DNA from: Anaerolineae bacterium
Lineage (GTDB): Bacteria; Chloroflexota; Anaerolineae; Aggregatilineales; J027
NCBI GenBank assembly: GCA_019913005.1
Contig: JAIOHL010000034.1
Coordinates: 57,868-121,867, forward strand
Length of the DNA: 64,000 nucleotides
Direction of reading: 5' to 3'
Shown here piece after piece: positions 1 to 8,699 of this stretch. Position 1 is the stretch's first letter. Each line of letters starts with the position of its first letter. The notes beneath the pieces were generated by a model that had not been told where the DNA came from, did not search any database, and worked only from the letters and a program-made list of their open reading frames with translations. The translations under genes and the position numbers were made by a program.

Positions 1-426
1 CCAACCACGATCTATCCGGAGTCTTTGTATGTCTGGACTTTCGAGATTAGGAACTTCAGCCGGAATCAGACCTACACCATTTATCCACCGGCCCAGAGTT
101 TTGTCTCCTCTATTCTTTTGTCTAGTGGGGTCGAACAGAATGTCCTGCTATTCCCGACTTATACCGCCGCACAGTTGGCTGGATTCACGGATTTCGCGGG
201 CTATCAGGCCCACAATCTTGCCCCCGGCCAACAAGCCACCCTGCGATTGGCAGCCAAAGGGCCACAAGGCTCACTTTATCGCGTGTCGTGGGTGATGGAT
301 GCCAGTGGACGCCCCACCCCGGTGAGTGGCACGGGACCTACGCCCATTGTAGTGGGTGACAACATCGTGTCATGGATTAACACCGTCAATACCGAGTGTG
401 TGGGCGAAATCGCCGAGCCAAACTAG
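1..426 (+). CDS. C-terminal part of an unrecognised protein upstream of virB6 (5' end outside window)
   Basis: The reading frame is open from the first base of the window and ends at a TAG at 424-426, so only the C-terminal part is visible. A TTG at 25 could be read as a start, but the open codons before it suggest that the gene simply continues leftwards. The visible part is rich in beta-strand-like Thr, Ser, Gly and Pro and has no obvious membrane segment. That would suit an extracytoplasmic or surface protein. It ends 9 bases before the VirB6-like gene, and an AGGAG ribosome site lies between them, so it is probably in the same transfer operon. I do not recognise a family. Confidence 0.6.
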   Translation, partial: PTTIYPESLYVWTFEIRNFSRNQTYTIYPPAQSFVSSILLSSGVEQNVLLFPTYTAAQLAGFTDFAGYQAHNLAPGQQATLRLAAKGPQGSLYRVSWVMDASGRPTPVSGTGPTPIVVGDNIVSWINTVNTECVGEIAEPN

Positions 427-435
427 GAGCCTGCT

Positions 436-3030
436 TTGAAACGAATGCGTCTTGTTGCGGTTATCCTCTTGGTGGTACTGCTGCTGGCCTTCCCCCCAGC
501 CGCGTTGGCCCAAGTGCCTAACCCATCGGATTGGATTGATGATCTGACTCAGGCGATTCAATTTATGATTGATGGCTTCTGGTACGATCTGCTGGCACTC
601 CATGCTCAAATCCAGTGGTTTATGATGAAAGTGTTTTTTATCCTCGGCATCGTGATTGACCTGATGACCGATTTTATGGCTGAAAACGCCTTTGCCCCGC
701 TCATCACCCAGAGCAACAGCCAATTTGGGATAGCCGTTTCGATGAGTTTCACCATTGCCATGCTGGTGCTGGGCATGAGTTATATGATTGCCCACTTCAT
801 TCGGTTTAACGTGGTCGAATTCAAAAGTGCCTTGACTTGGTACTTGCTGGCCGCCCTGTTTTTCCAGCTTGGCCCTGAGCTGTATTTGAGCATGAACCAG
901 TTACGCTCGGACATCAACAGCTTCTTTTATGCGACGGCCTTACAAACGGTCAACAACAGCGATTCACCGCTCGCCCCCTTAAATAACAACATGACGACGG
1001 AAGGCCTTCCGATGCTGCCGCCTTGTGATAACTTCGGCTGGCTGACGGGGCAGACGACCACACAACTGGGGGCGGGGGTCGACGGGTTAGATATTGCCAT
1101 GTCGTACATGCTGGCGACTTCCGAGGATGTGCTCGGCCAGCCACCCGCCGTGTTTGGGAACTGCCGCACCCCTAATCCGGGCGGTTACGAGAATAACTTG
1201 CCCTTTCGCTGGTACTACACCGATGGTTATTTTGACGTGATGGTATCACCCGACACATGGGAGGTTATCCCAGCCGATGATCGGGAGCGTTCTTTGAGTA
1301 TGGCCGCCGCCGCCCAGTACCGCCTGATTGGGGCATGGCCGCTTTTATGGCTCGGCATCTTCGAAAAGATTGTCTATCTGCTCGTCACCTTCGCGCAGGG
1401 GTTGAGTTTTATCTCCTTTGGCGTCGCGGCGATTTTTGCTTTTTTCAAACGCACCGAAGGCATTGCCCGTTCGGTGGTGGATTTGTGGATTGAAATCATC
1501 GTGGCGAGTGTGGTCATCGCACTGGGCCAGTCCTTGATTGTATCCTTAGCCCTCGCCGCTGCCGCCACCCAAAATCCGTTGGCCTCGATTGGGGTCGGGT
1601 TGCTGTGTGCCGTGTTAATGCTCATCTTGATGATCTCGGCCATGAAACTGGTCTGGAATGCCTTAACCCGGATTTTTGGTTCGATCAGTCAGGCAACCGG
1701 CGGGGCTATCCTGACACCGGGGCAGGTGGCAGCCGGGGCGGCAGTGGGTACCGTCGGCACAGCGGCGGCCATCGCCACAGGCGGTGGAACATTGGCGCTG
1801 GCTGGGGCTGCCATGAGTGGTATGAGTGCATCCGGCATTGGTGGGCCAGCCATGAACATGGCGGGTGGGCAATTGATGATGGCGGGACGGATGACGGCTC
1901 ACGCCACGAGTGGTGCTGGGCGTGTGATGACGGGTGGAAGTTCGAACGAAACATCGCCCCCACCATTCCTAGAAATGGGTGAAGTGGAAAACACACGAGT
2001 AGAACCGCTTCTGCTGTCCAGCGGTCCAAGCAGGCCAAGTAATGGGTCTGCCAGTATCCCTGCTCCATTGTCTACGCCTTCACTTGCACCCCAGCCTATC
2101 AATATCGCCGGGTATGAGCCCGAGGATTTATTGCCCGACAGCAGCTTGGGTCGTCGCACCTCACGCATCCAAGCGCGTTTCACTCCTACCGATGAGCAGG
2201 CGACCGCTGTTCGCACGGATGCAACTGAGCAAGTACGCCTGAATGCCGATAATGAACGTGACGATGCGGCCCTCAGTTCCGCCCTCAACAGCGATAACCG
2301 CCGTGATGAAAGTGTGGCCCAAGCGCAGATGGATGCGGATAACAGCCGCGATGATGCCGTACTGCGCGACACCCTCAAGACCACTGGCAGTGAGCAAAAG
2401 GTGACGGTGGATACCGCTGGTCTGGAACGGGCCGGGCGTGATTTGAGCGCGGCGGCAGGAGCACTCAAAACGATGGCTGACCAGCAACAGCGCGATCGAG
2501 TAGCGGGCCGCATGGATGTCACGGGCAGCCGTAACGTGGGAGCAGTGGTGGCTGACGCGGTGGATATGGAGCGTGAATACCGCCAAAAAATGGACAAACC
2601 CATGTTGGATGGAGCAGGTGATCAGTTTGGCGGACGGATGGCCCAGTCGGTCGGGATACAGCCTGCGGTGGGCCAAACTCCCATCAGTGATGCAGCGCGT
2701 TTTAATGCAGTCGGTGATCAGGCCCTGCGTCTGGGATTGCATGGTGGACACATCATGCAGGTGTTGAAAGACCAAGCGAGTGCGGAGGATGGACGCAGTG
2801 TGCAGCCCGCGACCTATGACCAACTCGTCCAGCATGTCCGTATGACAACGGGTAGACGCCAGAGTGAGGCTCAGCAGCAGGTGGGGCGGTTTTTAACAGT
2901 CGCGGCGGCGATGCCGGATGAAGTCCGTATCACGGGGTCTATCCCTCATACACGGCTCCTGCCAACTGCTGAAAGGAACACCCAACTGCAACTAAATAGC
3001 ACCAGTATGGAGGGAACGGCTAAAGCATGA
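436..3030 (+). CDS. VirB6/TrbL-like polytopic membrane protein of a type IV secretion system
   Basis: 864 residues. A hydrophobic signal-like segment (about residues 5-25) is followed by a series of hydrophobic helices up to about residue 430. This is the architecture of VirB6/TrbL proteins, which form the inner-membrane part of conjugation channels. The C-terminal half is soluble: a Gly/Ala-rich stretch, then three 14-residue repeats of the pattern D-N-x-R-D-(D/E) (about residues 600-640), then an Arg/Gln-rich tail. I take the TTG at 436 as start because AGGAG (425-429) sits six bases before it; an ATG at 445 is the alternative. The gene overlaps the next one by four bases (ATGA), which indicates translational coupling. 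The family assignment rests on topology and neighbours, not on a conserved motif. Confidence 0.7.
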   Translation: MKRMRLVAVILLVVLLLAFPPAALAQVPNPSDWIDDLTQAIQFMIDGFWYDLLALHAQIQWFMMKVFFILGIVIDLMTDFMAENAFAPLITQSNSQFGIAVSMSFTIAMLVLGMSYMIAHFIRFNVVEFKSALTWYLLAALFFQLGPELYLSMNQLRSDINSFFYATALQTVNNSDSPLAPLNNNMTTEGLPMLPPCDNFGWLTGQTTTQLGAGVDGLDIAMSYMLATSEDVLGQPPAVFGNCRTPNPGGYENNLPFRWYYTDGYFDVMVSPDTWEVIPADDRERSLSMAAAAQYRLIGAWPLLWLGIFEKIVYLLVTFAQGLSFISFGVAAIFAFFKRTEGIARSVVDLWIEIIVASVVIALGQSLIVSLALAAAATQNPLASIGVGLLCAVLMLILMISAMKLVWNALTRIFGSISQATGGAILTPGQVAAGAAVGTVGTAAAIATGGGTLALAGAAMSGMSASGIGGPAMNMAGGQLMMAGRMTAHATSGAGRVMTGGSSNETSPPPFLEMGEVENTRVEPLLLSSGPSRPSNGSASIPAPLSTPSLAPQPINIAGYEPEDLLPDSSLGRRTSRIQARFTPTDEQATAVRTDATEQVRLNADNERDDAALSSALNSDNRRDESVAQAQMDADNSRDDAVLRDTLKTTGSEQKVTVDTAGLERAGRDLSAAAGALKTMADQQQRDRVAGRMDVTGSRNVGAVVADAVDMEREYRQKMDKPMLDGAGDQFGGRMAQSVGIQPAVGQTPISDAARFNAVGDQALRLGLHGGHIMQVLKDQASAEDGRSVQPATYDQLVQHVRMTTGRRQSEAQQQVGRFLTVAAAMPDEVRITGSIPHTRLLPTAERNTQLQLNSTSMEGTAKA

Positions 3031-4427
3031 GCAAAGCCAAACGTGAACCCGTAACGCCCATCCCCGAAGTGGAAGAAGTGCAGTATCGGCCATTAGACGG
3101 ATGGCAGATGTTGGAACTGGCCGAACTTGAAGAAACCTACTCCCTCGTGCCGACCCAGCGTCAGCAGTATTACCGCGAAGTGCTGGAACGGGAAGCGAGT
3201 AAGGTCAATGCCGTGACCGACGCCGAAGAACTGCAAGTCGTCCAAGCACTGCTGGCCCGTTTTGAGCAGGATGCACTGGTACCTGTCGGGGCACGTTGGG
3301 CCAAACCGCCCCAGCGGGTCAAAACTGCCGCGATGCAGGGTGAACCCTTGAACTCGCCCGAAGAGGAGTATCTACCGAAGGGGAGTAACATCCCCAACCC
3401 GATGCTGCTCATCGTGGCAGGCGGCGGCTTATTTTTCTGTCTGTTATTAGTGCTGTTCATGGCGCGACGGGGCGGTGACGCTGATCCAACTTTGCAAGCC
3501 TTCAACCCTTATGCCTCACCAACCCTGCGGTACACGGTCACGCCGACCCCCATCGCCCTTGAAGAACAGGACACCATTATTAAGGATGGAGATCGGGACA
3601 GCAGTCGCACACTGGCCTACCCGGTGGGACTGCAAATCTATCCGCCGGGCGAACGGCAGCCGCGTGTGTTTGTGGTGCAGCGCCGGACGGTGGAGTATTC
3701 AGAATGGGAATACGACCCCAACCCGGATACGGCCAGTTACCTTTTGGGTATGTCGGTGCGGCGGGTGGTGGGTATCCCGTGGAGTGAAGAAAATGAAGAC
3801 CTCTTTGATCGCCTGAGTGAAGGGGCAGTTTTTCATCTGATCCTCAACACCGGCGCGGTGATTGAATATACCTTTGAGCGCCAAACGGAAGTGCGCCGCA
3901 GTGATACAGCGGCCTTTCGTCAGATTTCGCCCGGCTTGGTGTTGGTCTTGATTGGTGAACTGGATGACGAGGGCGCACCAACAGCAACCCGGTTGCTCGT
4001 GGTGGGGCGCTATGAGGCTGAACAGGAACTGACTCGTGAAGGCTTCCTATCCACCGATATTGAACAGGATATCCCACTGGCGACACCAATTCCGGTTTTT
4101 CCAACGGCTACACCACAGCCCGCCCGTGATTTGCTTTATGTGGAGTTGGTCAGTGTGGAGACTTCACCCGATGGTTATATGGTGACAAAAATGCGCCTCT
4201 ACAATGGGCAGTATGAGCCTGTAACCCTATATCCCGATGACATCCAAATAGCATTTGGTCATCAGCCTAATCCGCCGGGGCCTTGGATCGCATCGGCTGG
4301 ATTTGACCAATACTCCATCTTACCGGGGCAGGCGCTCGATTTGGAAATTATATGGAATTGGGACAATACTATGCCTTATGCAGTGCTTCAGGTCTTAAAT
4401 TACCAGTTTGGTCTGCAATTCAATTGA
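3027..4427 (+). CDS. single-span membrane protein of the transfer operon, function unknown
   Basis: 466 residues. An acidic, charged N-terminal region of about 120 residues precedes one strong transmembrane helix (about residues 124-145) that ends in Arg-Arg. After it comes a large, presumably extracytoplasmic domain rich in Pro, Thr and beta-strand-like sequence. This layout (cytoplasmic tail, one span, outer domain) is that of VirB8 or VirB10-type bridge proteins, but I see no diagnostic motif. The start codon overlaps the end of the VirB6-like gene, so the two are translationally coupled. It is part of the conjugation operon by position; the specific role is inferred. Confidence 0.6.
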   Translation: MSKAKREPVTPIPEVEEVQYRPLDGWQMLELAELEETYSLVPTQRQQYYREVLEREASKVNAVTDAEELQVVQALLARFEQDALVPVGARWAKPPQRVKTAAMQGEPLNSPEEEYLPKGSNIPNPMLLIVAGGGLFFCLLLVLFMARRGGDADPTLQAFNPYASPTLRYTVTPTPIALEEQDTIIKDGDRDSSRTLAYPVGLQIYPPGERQPRVFVVQRRTVEYSEWEYDPNPDTASYLLGMSVRRVVGIPWSEENEDLFDRLSEGAVFHLILNTGAVIEYTFERQTEVRRSDTAAFRQISPGLVLVLIGELDDEGAPTATRLLVVGRYEAEQELTREGFLSTDIEQDIPLATPIPVFPTATPQPARDLLYVELVSVETSPDGYMVTKMRLYNGQYEPVTLYPDDIQIAFGHQPNPPGPWIASAGFDQYSILPGQALDLEIIWNWDNTMPYAVLQVLNYQFGLQFN

Positions 4428-4443
4428 TGGAGGCTAACCGACA

Positions 4444-4977
4444 ATGCCATCAGCGTTTGTTCATCATTTACAGACAGGCTCAGGTTGGACGAAATGTGAT
4501 CTAATTTTCGTTGATGATGTCAATGCGCGAATCGAGCTCAATTCCAGTTGGATGGGCAGTGGATCTATTCGATTTAGATTGTCCTGTAGACGGCAGGTAT
4601 TTTCTCAATACTATGGACTGTTGTATGTCAACCAAATCGAATCATATCCTTCGGTCTCCGCTGATGATACAGAGATAATCAATATTCGTGATTTGATGGG
4701 AGACCCAGAATTCTACGATGAACTGCATGATCCTCATCCTTCCGAATTCTTTGTTTTTGAGTACATCAAAATGCCTGAACCTGAAATATGGGTGGCGGAT
4801 GATCGTGGATTACAAGAGCTACAACACTTCTTTGATCTTGCAAAATGGAATGAGACCTTTAGCCTCATCTTACTCTATCATTCGGAGTTGTTTTTCACGG
4901 ATGATGCTTTTGAGGCGACAACACTTTGGAAAGCCATCCAATTGATGACCAAAATGAAGTTTACCGAAGTTGCCTGA
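4444..4977 (+). CDS. hypothetical protein, 177 aa
   Basis: A soluble acidic protein of 177 residues, rich in Phe, Tyr and Asp, with no signal peptide or membrane segment. The start is well supported by GGAGG at 4429-4433, ten bases before the ATG. It directly follows the single-span membrane protein of the transfer operon and precedes an HNH/RHH gene pair on the other strand. It may therefore be accessory cargo in the operon, not a transfer component. I do not recognise a family. Confidence 0.6.
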   Translation: MPSAFVHHLQTGSGWTKCDLIFVDDVNARIELNSSWMGSGSIRFRLSCRRQVFSQYYGLLYVNQIESYPSVSADDTEIINIRDLMGDPEFYDELHDPHPSEFFVFEYIKMPEPEIWVADDRGLQELQHFFDLAKWNETFSLILLYHSELFFTDDAFEATTLWKAIQLMTKMKFTEVA

Positions 4978-4998
4978 CCGACCGGAGATGTTGGTGTG

Positions 4999-5433
4999 CT
5001 AAGTTTTGTCAGATTCTTTTAAGTCGGGTGGATGTCCACCTGCTTTAATCCAGTAGTGCCGAGCATTGACCACCCGTTCCAAGTTGATCTTCAAGCGTTC
5101 AATAGTGGCCCGCCCAACTGGGGTCAAGCCTTTTAACCTTAGCCCATTCTCGATCCAAACAAAATGTTCTGACCACTGCTGTAGACGAGGGTTAAAAAGC
5201 GCAACCGTTTCCCCTGTATTCTGGTCAAAGCCAGTCACTGCTTTCGCTTTACTGAGATTACAAGTCGCACAAGAGAGACAGAGGTTGTCGGGTTCATCAG
5301 AGCCAGTCGGGTCAATATGTTCAACATGCATGGCCTGCCCAATGATTTCTTGGCTCGTCTGACAGTATTCACAGCAGTAGTTGGCTCGTTCATGTACCAG
5401 ACGAACGGTGGCTGCCCATGATAATTCAGCCAC
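4999..5433 (-). CDS. HNH endonuclease family protein
   Basis: 144 residues with a full HNH signature. A CxxC pair (Cys-Glu-Tyr-Cys, near residues 20-24) is followed by H-V-E-H-I-D-P, then D-N-L, and a second CxxC beginning L-S-C-A-T-C-N. This is the metal-binding and catalytic core of HNH nucleases, which cut DNA. The start overlaps the end of the upstream 147-aa gene by eight bases, so the two are one transcription unit. The pair is transcribed against the surrounding type IV secretion genes and splits them. Such standalone HNH genes are often mobile or regulatory cargo. The substrate is unknown. Confidence 0.8.
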   Translation of the reverse strand: MAELSWAATVRLVHERANYCCEYCQTSQEIIGQAMHVEHIDPTGSDEPDNLCLSCATCNLSKAKAVTGFDQNTGETVALFNPRLQQWSEHFVWIENGLRLKGLTPVGRATIERLKINLERVVNARHYWIKAGGHPPDLKESDKT

Positions 5434-5869
5434 GTAAAGACTCGCGTGTAACTTTATAACCCCGCTCGGTGAGGAGAGCAGCCGCTTTGCCCTTGCGCAG
5501 CATCAGCTTTTGCCCCTGCTCCACTAGGTGTTCCAATTCTTGGTATTCGGCTTCCGATAAAGTGCCTTTGGTGTTGCCATCCATCAGCACCTGCATTCGT
5601 TCCTGACGAGGGCTAGGCATTTGTTCGCGTGCGATAGTCCAGAGGGCTTCATCTGAAAGATAACTTAAGGCGCTTAATTCCGCCTCTTCATCTTCAGGTA
5701 GGGGTGGCAAAAAGGCATTTTCCAGTTCATGCAGAAAAACAGCTTCAAGTGGTTGGTCGGTGGTCTCCGCCACTTGTTGAGCGCGTTCATAGATATGTTC
5801 CGGTATTTGCAATGTGATGGTTTGAAGGGTCATCGCCACTCTCCTTTCGCCTATTATAGCGCAGATCAA
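5426..5869 (-). CDS. ribbon-helix-helix-like protein paired with HNH endonuclease
   Basis: ORF of 147 codons. The likely start is the ATG of M-T-L-Q-T-I-T-L-Q (residue 13 of the ORF, about 5833), which is preceded by a GAAAGGAG-type ribosome site. The N-terminal strand T-I-T-L-Q-I-P followed by an amphipathic helix resembles the ribbon-helix-helix DNA-binding fold of antitoxin-like repressors. The rest is acidic and helical. Its stop overlaps the start of the HNH gene. Two-gene units of a short RHH-like protein and an HNH nuclease are common accessory modules, but whether they form a toxin-antitoxin or repressor-nuclease pair is not established here. Confidence 0.6.
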   Translation of the reverse strand: MICAIIGERRVAMTLQTITLQIPEHIYERAQQVAETTDQPLEAVFLHELENAFLPPLPEDEEAELSALSYLSDEALWTIAREQMPSPRQERMQVLMDGNTKGTLSEAEYQELEHLVEQGQKLMLRKGKAAALLTERGYKVTRESLRG

Positions 5870-5996
5870 ATTGAAAATTGGAAGGGTTTGTTAGTTCGTT
5901 GACCGCTTATGTTCACTTATTGGACACTCCTCGCCATGCGCTCCCCTTATCCTAAAAACACAATGTCCGGTAGTGGTTTCTTGGAGGAAAGTGCCT

Positions 5997-6239
5997 ATGG
6001 GCAATCTCGGTACGGCGATTGAAGCATTCTTCACCGATCTGAGAGCACTGGCGCAAATTGTAGCGCCCATCTTTGCCTTTCTCGGTGTGCTGGGGTTGGG
6101 GTTAATGTACCTCGGTTCATCCATTCCAGTAATAGGGGAGTGGAAGAAAAATAACCCCCAAGCGTCTTCCAGCGTCGTGATGGGCTTGGTCTTTGTCCTA
6201 CTGGCCTCATCGGTTGCCAGTCTCATCTCGTTCACTTAA
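5997..6239 (+). CDS. VirB2/TrbC-like pilin subunit
   Basis: 80 residues with two hydrophobic helices (about residues 19-40 and 58-78) joined by a short polar loop. This is the size and topology of VirB2/TrbC pilins that build the conjugative pilus. I chose the ATG at 5997 because GGAGGAA at 5983-5989 stands seven bases before it; the longer reading from GTG 5973 would place this ribosome site inside the gene. No classical signal peptide precedes the first helix. It lies directly before VirB3- and VirB4-like genes, as in other type IV secretion operons. The identification is by topology and order. Confidence 0.65.
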   Translation: MGNLGTAIEAFFTDLRALAQIVAPIFAFLGVLGLGLMYLGSSIPVIGEWKKNNPQASSSVVMGLVFVLLASSVASLISFT

Positions 6240-6344
6240 GGAAAGGTGGTGGCAGTCCAGCGCTTGACGAAGGCGGATGGTTGGTTTTATGAGGATAGGC
6301 AGTCGGGGGGACTCGGCTGCCTTTTGTTGAGGAGGCTGTTCTCG

Positions 6345-6794
6345 ATGGTCGCCGAATTTAAATCGCACGTGCTAAAACGTGAGGAAAAGGGGATGTTCGG
6401 CATTCCCTTCAAGCGGCTGCTGGGTGCAGGCGTGGGTGGGGTGATGATTTTCATGGTTGCCCGTTTCCTATTTGCTGTCGGGGCCTTGCCAATCGGTGGT
6501 GTAGGTTTCATCGGCCTCTTGATTCTGTCGGCCCAGCGGGGCGGGTTGAGTCTGTATACCCGCCTGCGGTATCAGATACGCGGCTGGCTCATCATCGCAG
6601 CGGCCAGCCAACCCGACAGTTTGATCGCGCAAATAGCCGAACTATTGGAACTGCCCACCCATCTGGTCATCCTCGATGGCGCACAGGTCTATGCACCGCC
6701 TGAAAAAGCCGCAGTAGTTGACCTAGCCCAGTGGGAAACCTATGCCGCACCGGATGAGGCTGGTCAGGGCCTGATTTTTATGGAGGATGCTTAA
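6345..6794 (+). CDS. VirB3/PrgI-like membrane protein
   Basis: 149 residues. A short polar N-terminus leads into two adjacent hydrophobic segments (about residues 24-65), then a soluble tail. VirB3/PrgI-family proteins have this form and always sit before VirB4, as here: the stop is followed at once by the ATG of virB4. I place the start at ATG 6345, which has AGGAGG at 6330-6335 nine bases upstream. The frame is open further left to a GTG at 6246, but no ribosome site supports that start. The protein probably anchors the VirB4 ATPase to the membrane. Confidence 0.65.
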   Translation: MVAEFKSHVLKREEKGMFGIPFKRLLGAGVGGVMIFMVARFLFAVGALPIGGVGFIGLLILSAQRGGLSLYTRLRYQIRGWLIIAAASQPDSLIAQIAELLELPTHLVILDGAQVYAPPEKAAVVDLAQWETYAAPDEAGQGLIFMEDA

Positions 6795-8699
6795 ATGGTT
6801 GCTCCGCGACGACGCCACGATGAACTGCCTGCCCGGACTATTTTAATTGAACCCTTTGACCTGATGATGCACGCGACGGAAGCTGGGGTGACGGCTCTAC
6901 AAGGGCGCTTTTCGGCCTTTTTGCGGACACTCGATGGCCCCGCCCGCTTTTTGTGCTGGCAGATGCCCGCTGATCTGAATCACAAAATTAGTGCCGTATC
7001 GCAAACCGCACGCGCGGTCGAAGATCGTGCCCGTGCGGAGATGTGTATGGCCTATCGCCGCCACTATGAGCAGCTTCAAGTTGAAGCCGAATTTCAGCGG
7101 GCATTGTGTGGCATGATCTTGTGGACTGAAGAAACCGGACGCACCGTTGCCAATGGATTGGCTTCGGCTTTTGATACCCCTGCGATTGAAGCGGATTTAC
7201 CTCCGCTGTTTGAAGGGCGCTACGGCCTACGTGAAATCCCGTTCTCGCATTTGGCTCCCATTGGCCGTCCGGGTGGTCGTCCTTTCTGGGCCATTCTCAA
7301 TAGTTATGAATTTTTGCCTGCCGCATGGAATTTCTTTCGTCCCATCCCGCCTTTGCTGCGCATGAATTTCCCGCTAGCCCTGTGCATTGATATTCCTGAA
7401 ACGCTGGATCGCAACAAGGCAGTCGATGCGGTTGAAGGCATTATCCAAGCCTATCAAGTGCATCTGGTCAGCTTACGGGGCGGGGAGGACAGCCGCGCCA
7501 TCACCCGCATCAATGACTGCCGACGCACCTTAGCCGAAATCAATCAAGGGGACGCGCTGCATACGGTCCGGATTTCCATTGCAGTCGCAGCGAATACGCT
7601 GGATACCTTGAAAGCACGGGTGTCGGAAGTCATGACCGAAGCCCGTTCTTATTTTCGGTTGCGGCACGAGGTCGGGGAATTGCTCTCGCGTTCAACGTAT
7701 TTGTTTTCACCGAGCAAAAGTAGCACGATTGGCATTCCGAATACGACCCATCCGGTCACTTCCCGTGAACTCGCTCTTATGCTCGCACCGTTGGGCTATC
7801 GTAAATTAGGGGATGTAGATGGGGTGCTGCGTGGGGAAGCGGTGGGTGGCAAGTATCCTGTCTTCCATAACTCGTGGCGAGATAGACGGGCGGTGCATGA
7901 GGTCTGGGTAGGTCAGACCGGGTTTGGGAAAACCTTTGCACTCAACTGCCTCTTGAACCGCGAATATGCCGAAAACGGCGTCTCCTTTGATATGTTGGAA
8001 CCGATGGGACATGGCAAACATTTGGCTGCCGCGTTTGGGCTGCCGTGGTATGTATTATCGGCGCAGACGACCTGTCTCAATCCCCAAGATGTGATGTTTC
8101 CAACCCTGCTAGAACAAACCTCCCACACCATTCGCATTTATGAAACGGTGATGGGACGTGCTTTATCCGGTGGGCAGCGTGAAAACTTGGAACGAGGGCT
8201 GCTGGCCCAAGCCCTCGAAATCGTTTACGCGGCCTTTGCGGATGACTTGGAGCGGCTTGCCCCTGACAAAACACCCACTTCGGATTTTGTGTGTGATGTG
8301 CTCTCCGGTTTAGGCGAAAAAGACCACATCAAACAGATTGCCAAAGACTTGGCGGATGAAATCGCAGCTTTGGTTACGGGATCGGGGCCTTGGGCCAAAT
8401 TTCTAAACGGGACAACTACCTTTGACTTTGGACGTTCGGGACGGCATTGGATTGAACCCCGCATTTTCTCATTCCATCAGTTAGAAAATGATGCCAACAT
8501 GATCGCGCTGGCCTATGCCCAGTGTTTGGCCGCGATTCGCCGGGATAGCTTACGCGATGAGCAACCCCGTATCATCGCGGTGGATGAAGTCTATCGAATG
8601 CTGCGTCATCCCTCACTCTTGGACTTTCTGATCGAGGCCGCCAAGACCTTCCGCACCCGACGCAAAAAGCTTATTTCGATTGATCAGAAGATGTACTAA
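6795..8699 (+). CDS. virB4: virB4 conjugation ATPase, 5' part, cut by an inserted element
   Basis: 634 residues of a VirB4/TraE-type ATPase that powers pilus assembly and DNA transfer. Walker A (G-Q-T-G-F-G-K-T) is near residue 375 and Walker B with the V-D-E-V-Y-R motif is near residue 595. The protein stops abruptly after S-I-D-Q-K-M-Y, where family members go on for about 80-100 residues. The stop codon TAA at 8697-8699 belongs to the inserted element. The missing C-terminal 85 codons are found at 39663-39920 in the matching frame. The reading across the AGATGTA repeat would be S-I-D-Q-K-M-Y-Q-N-M-S-I-F, 719 residues in total. In the arrangement shown, the ATPase is truncated and may be inactive. 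Confidence 0.9.
   Translation: MVAPRRRHDELPARTILIEPFDLMMHATEAGVTALQGRFSAFLRTLDGPARFLCWQMPADLNHKISAVSQTARAVEDRARAEMCMAYRRHYEQLQVEAEFQRALCGMILWTEETGRTVANGLASAFDTPAIEADLPPLFEGRYGLREIPFSHLAPIGRPGGRPFWAILNSYEFLPAAWNFFRPIPPLLRMNFPLALCIDIPETLDRNKAVDAVEGIIQAYQVHLVSLRGGEDSRAITRINDCRRTLAEINQGDALHTVRISIAVAANTLDTLKARVSEVMTEARSYFRLRHEVGELLSRSTYLFSPSKSSTIGIPNTTHPVTSRELALMLAPLGYRKLGDVDGVLRGEAVGGKYPVFHNSWRDRRAVHEVWVGQTGFGKTFALNCLLNREYAENGVSFDMLEPMGHGKHLAAAFGLPWYVLSAQTTCLNPQDVMFPTLLEQTSHTIRIYETVMGRALSGGQRENLERGLLAQALEIVYAAFADDLERLAPDKTPTSDFVCDVLSGLGEKDHIKQIAKDLADEIAALVTGSGPWAKFLNGTTTFDFGRSGRHWIEPRIFSFHQLENDANMIALAYAQCLAAIRRDSLRDEQPRIIAVDEVYRMLRHPSLLDFLIEAAKTFRTRRKKLISIDQKMY

Noticed and set aside
1899..2835. 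Long frames of over 220 codons on the - strand
   Set aside because: They are antisense shadows of the VirB6-like gene, rich in Arg and Ser, with no family resemblance.
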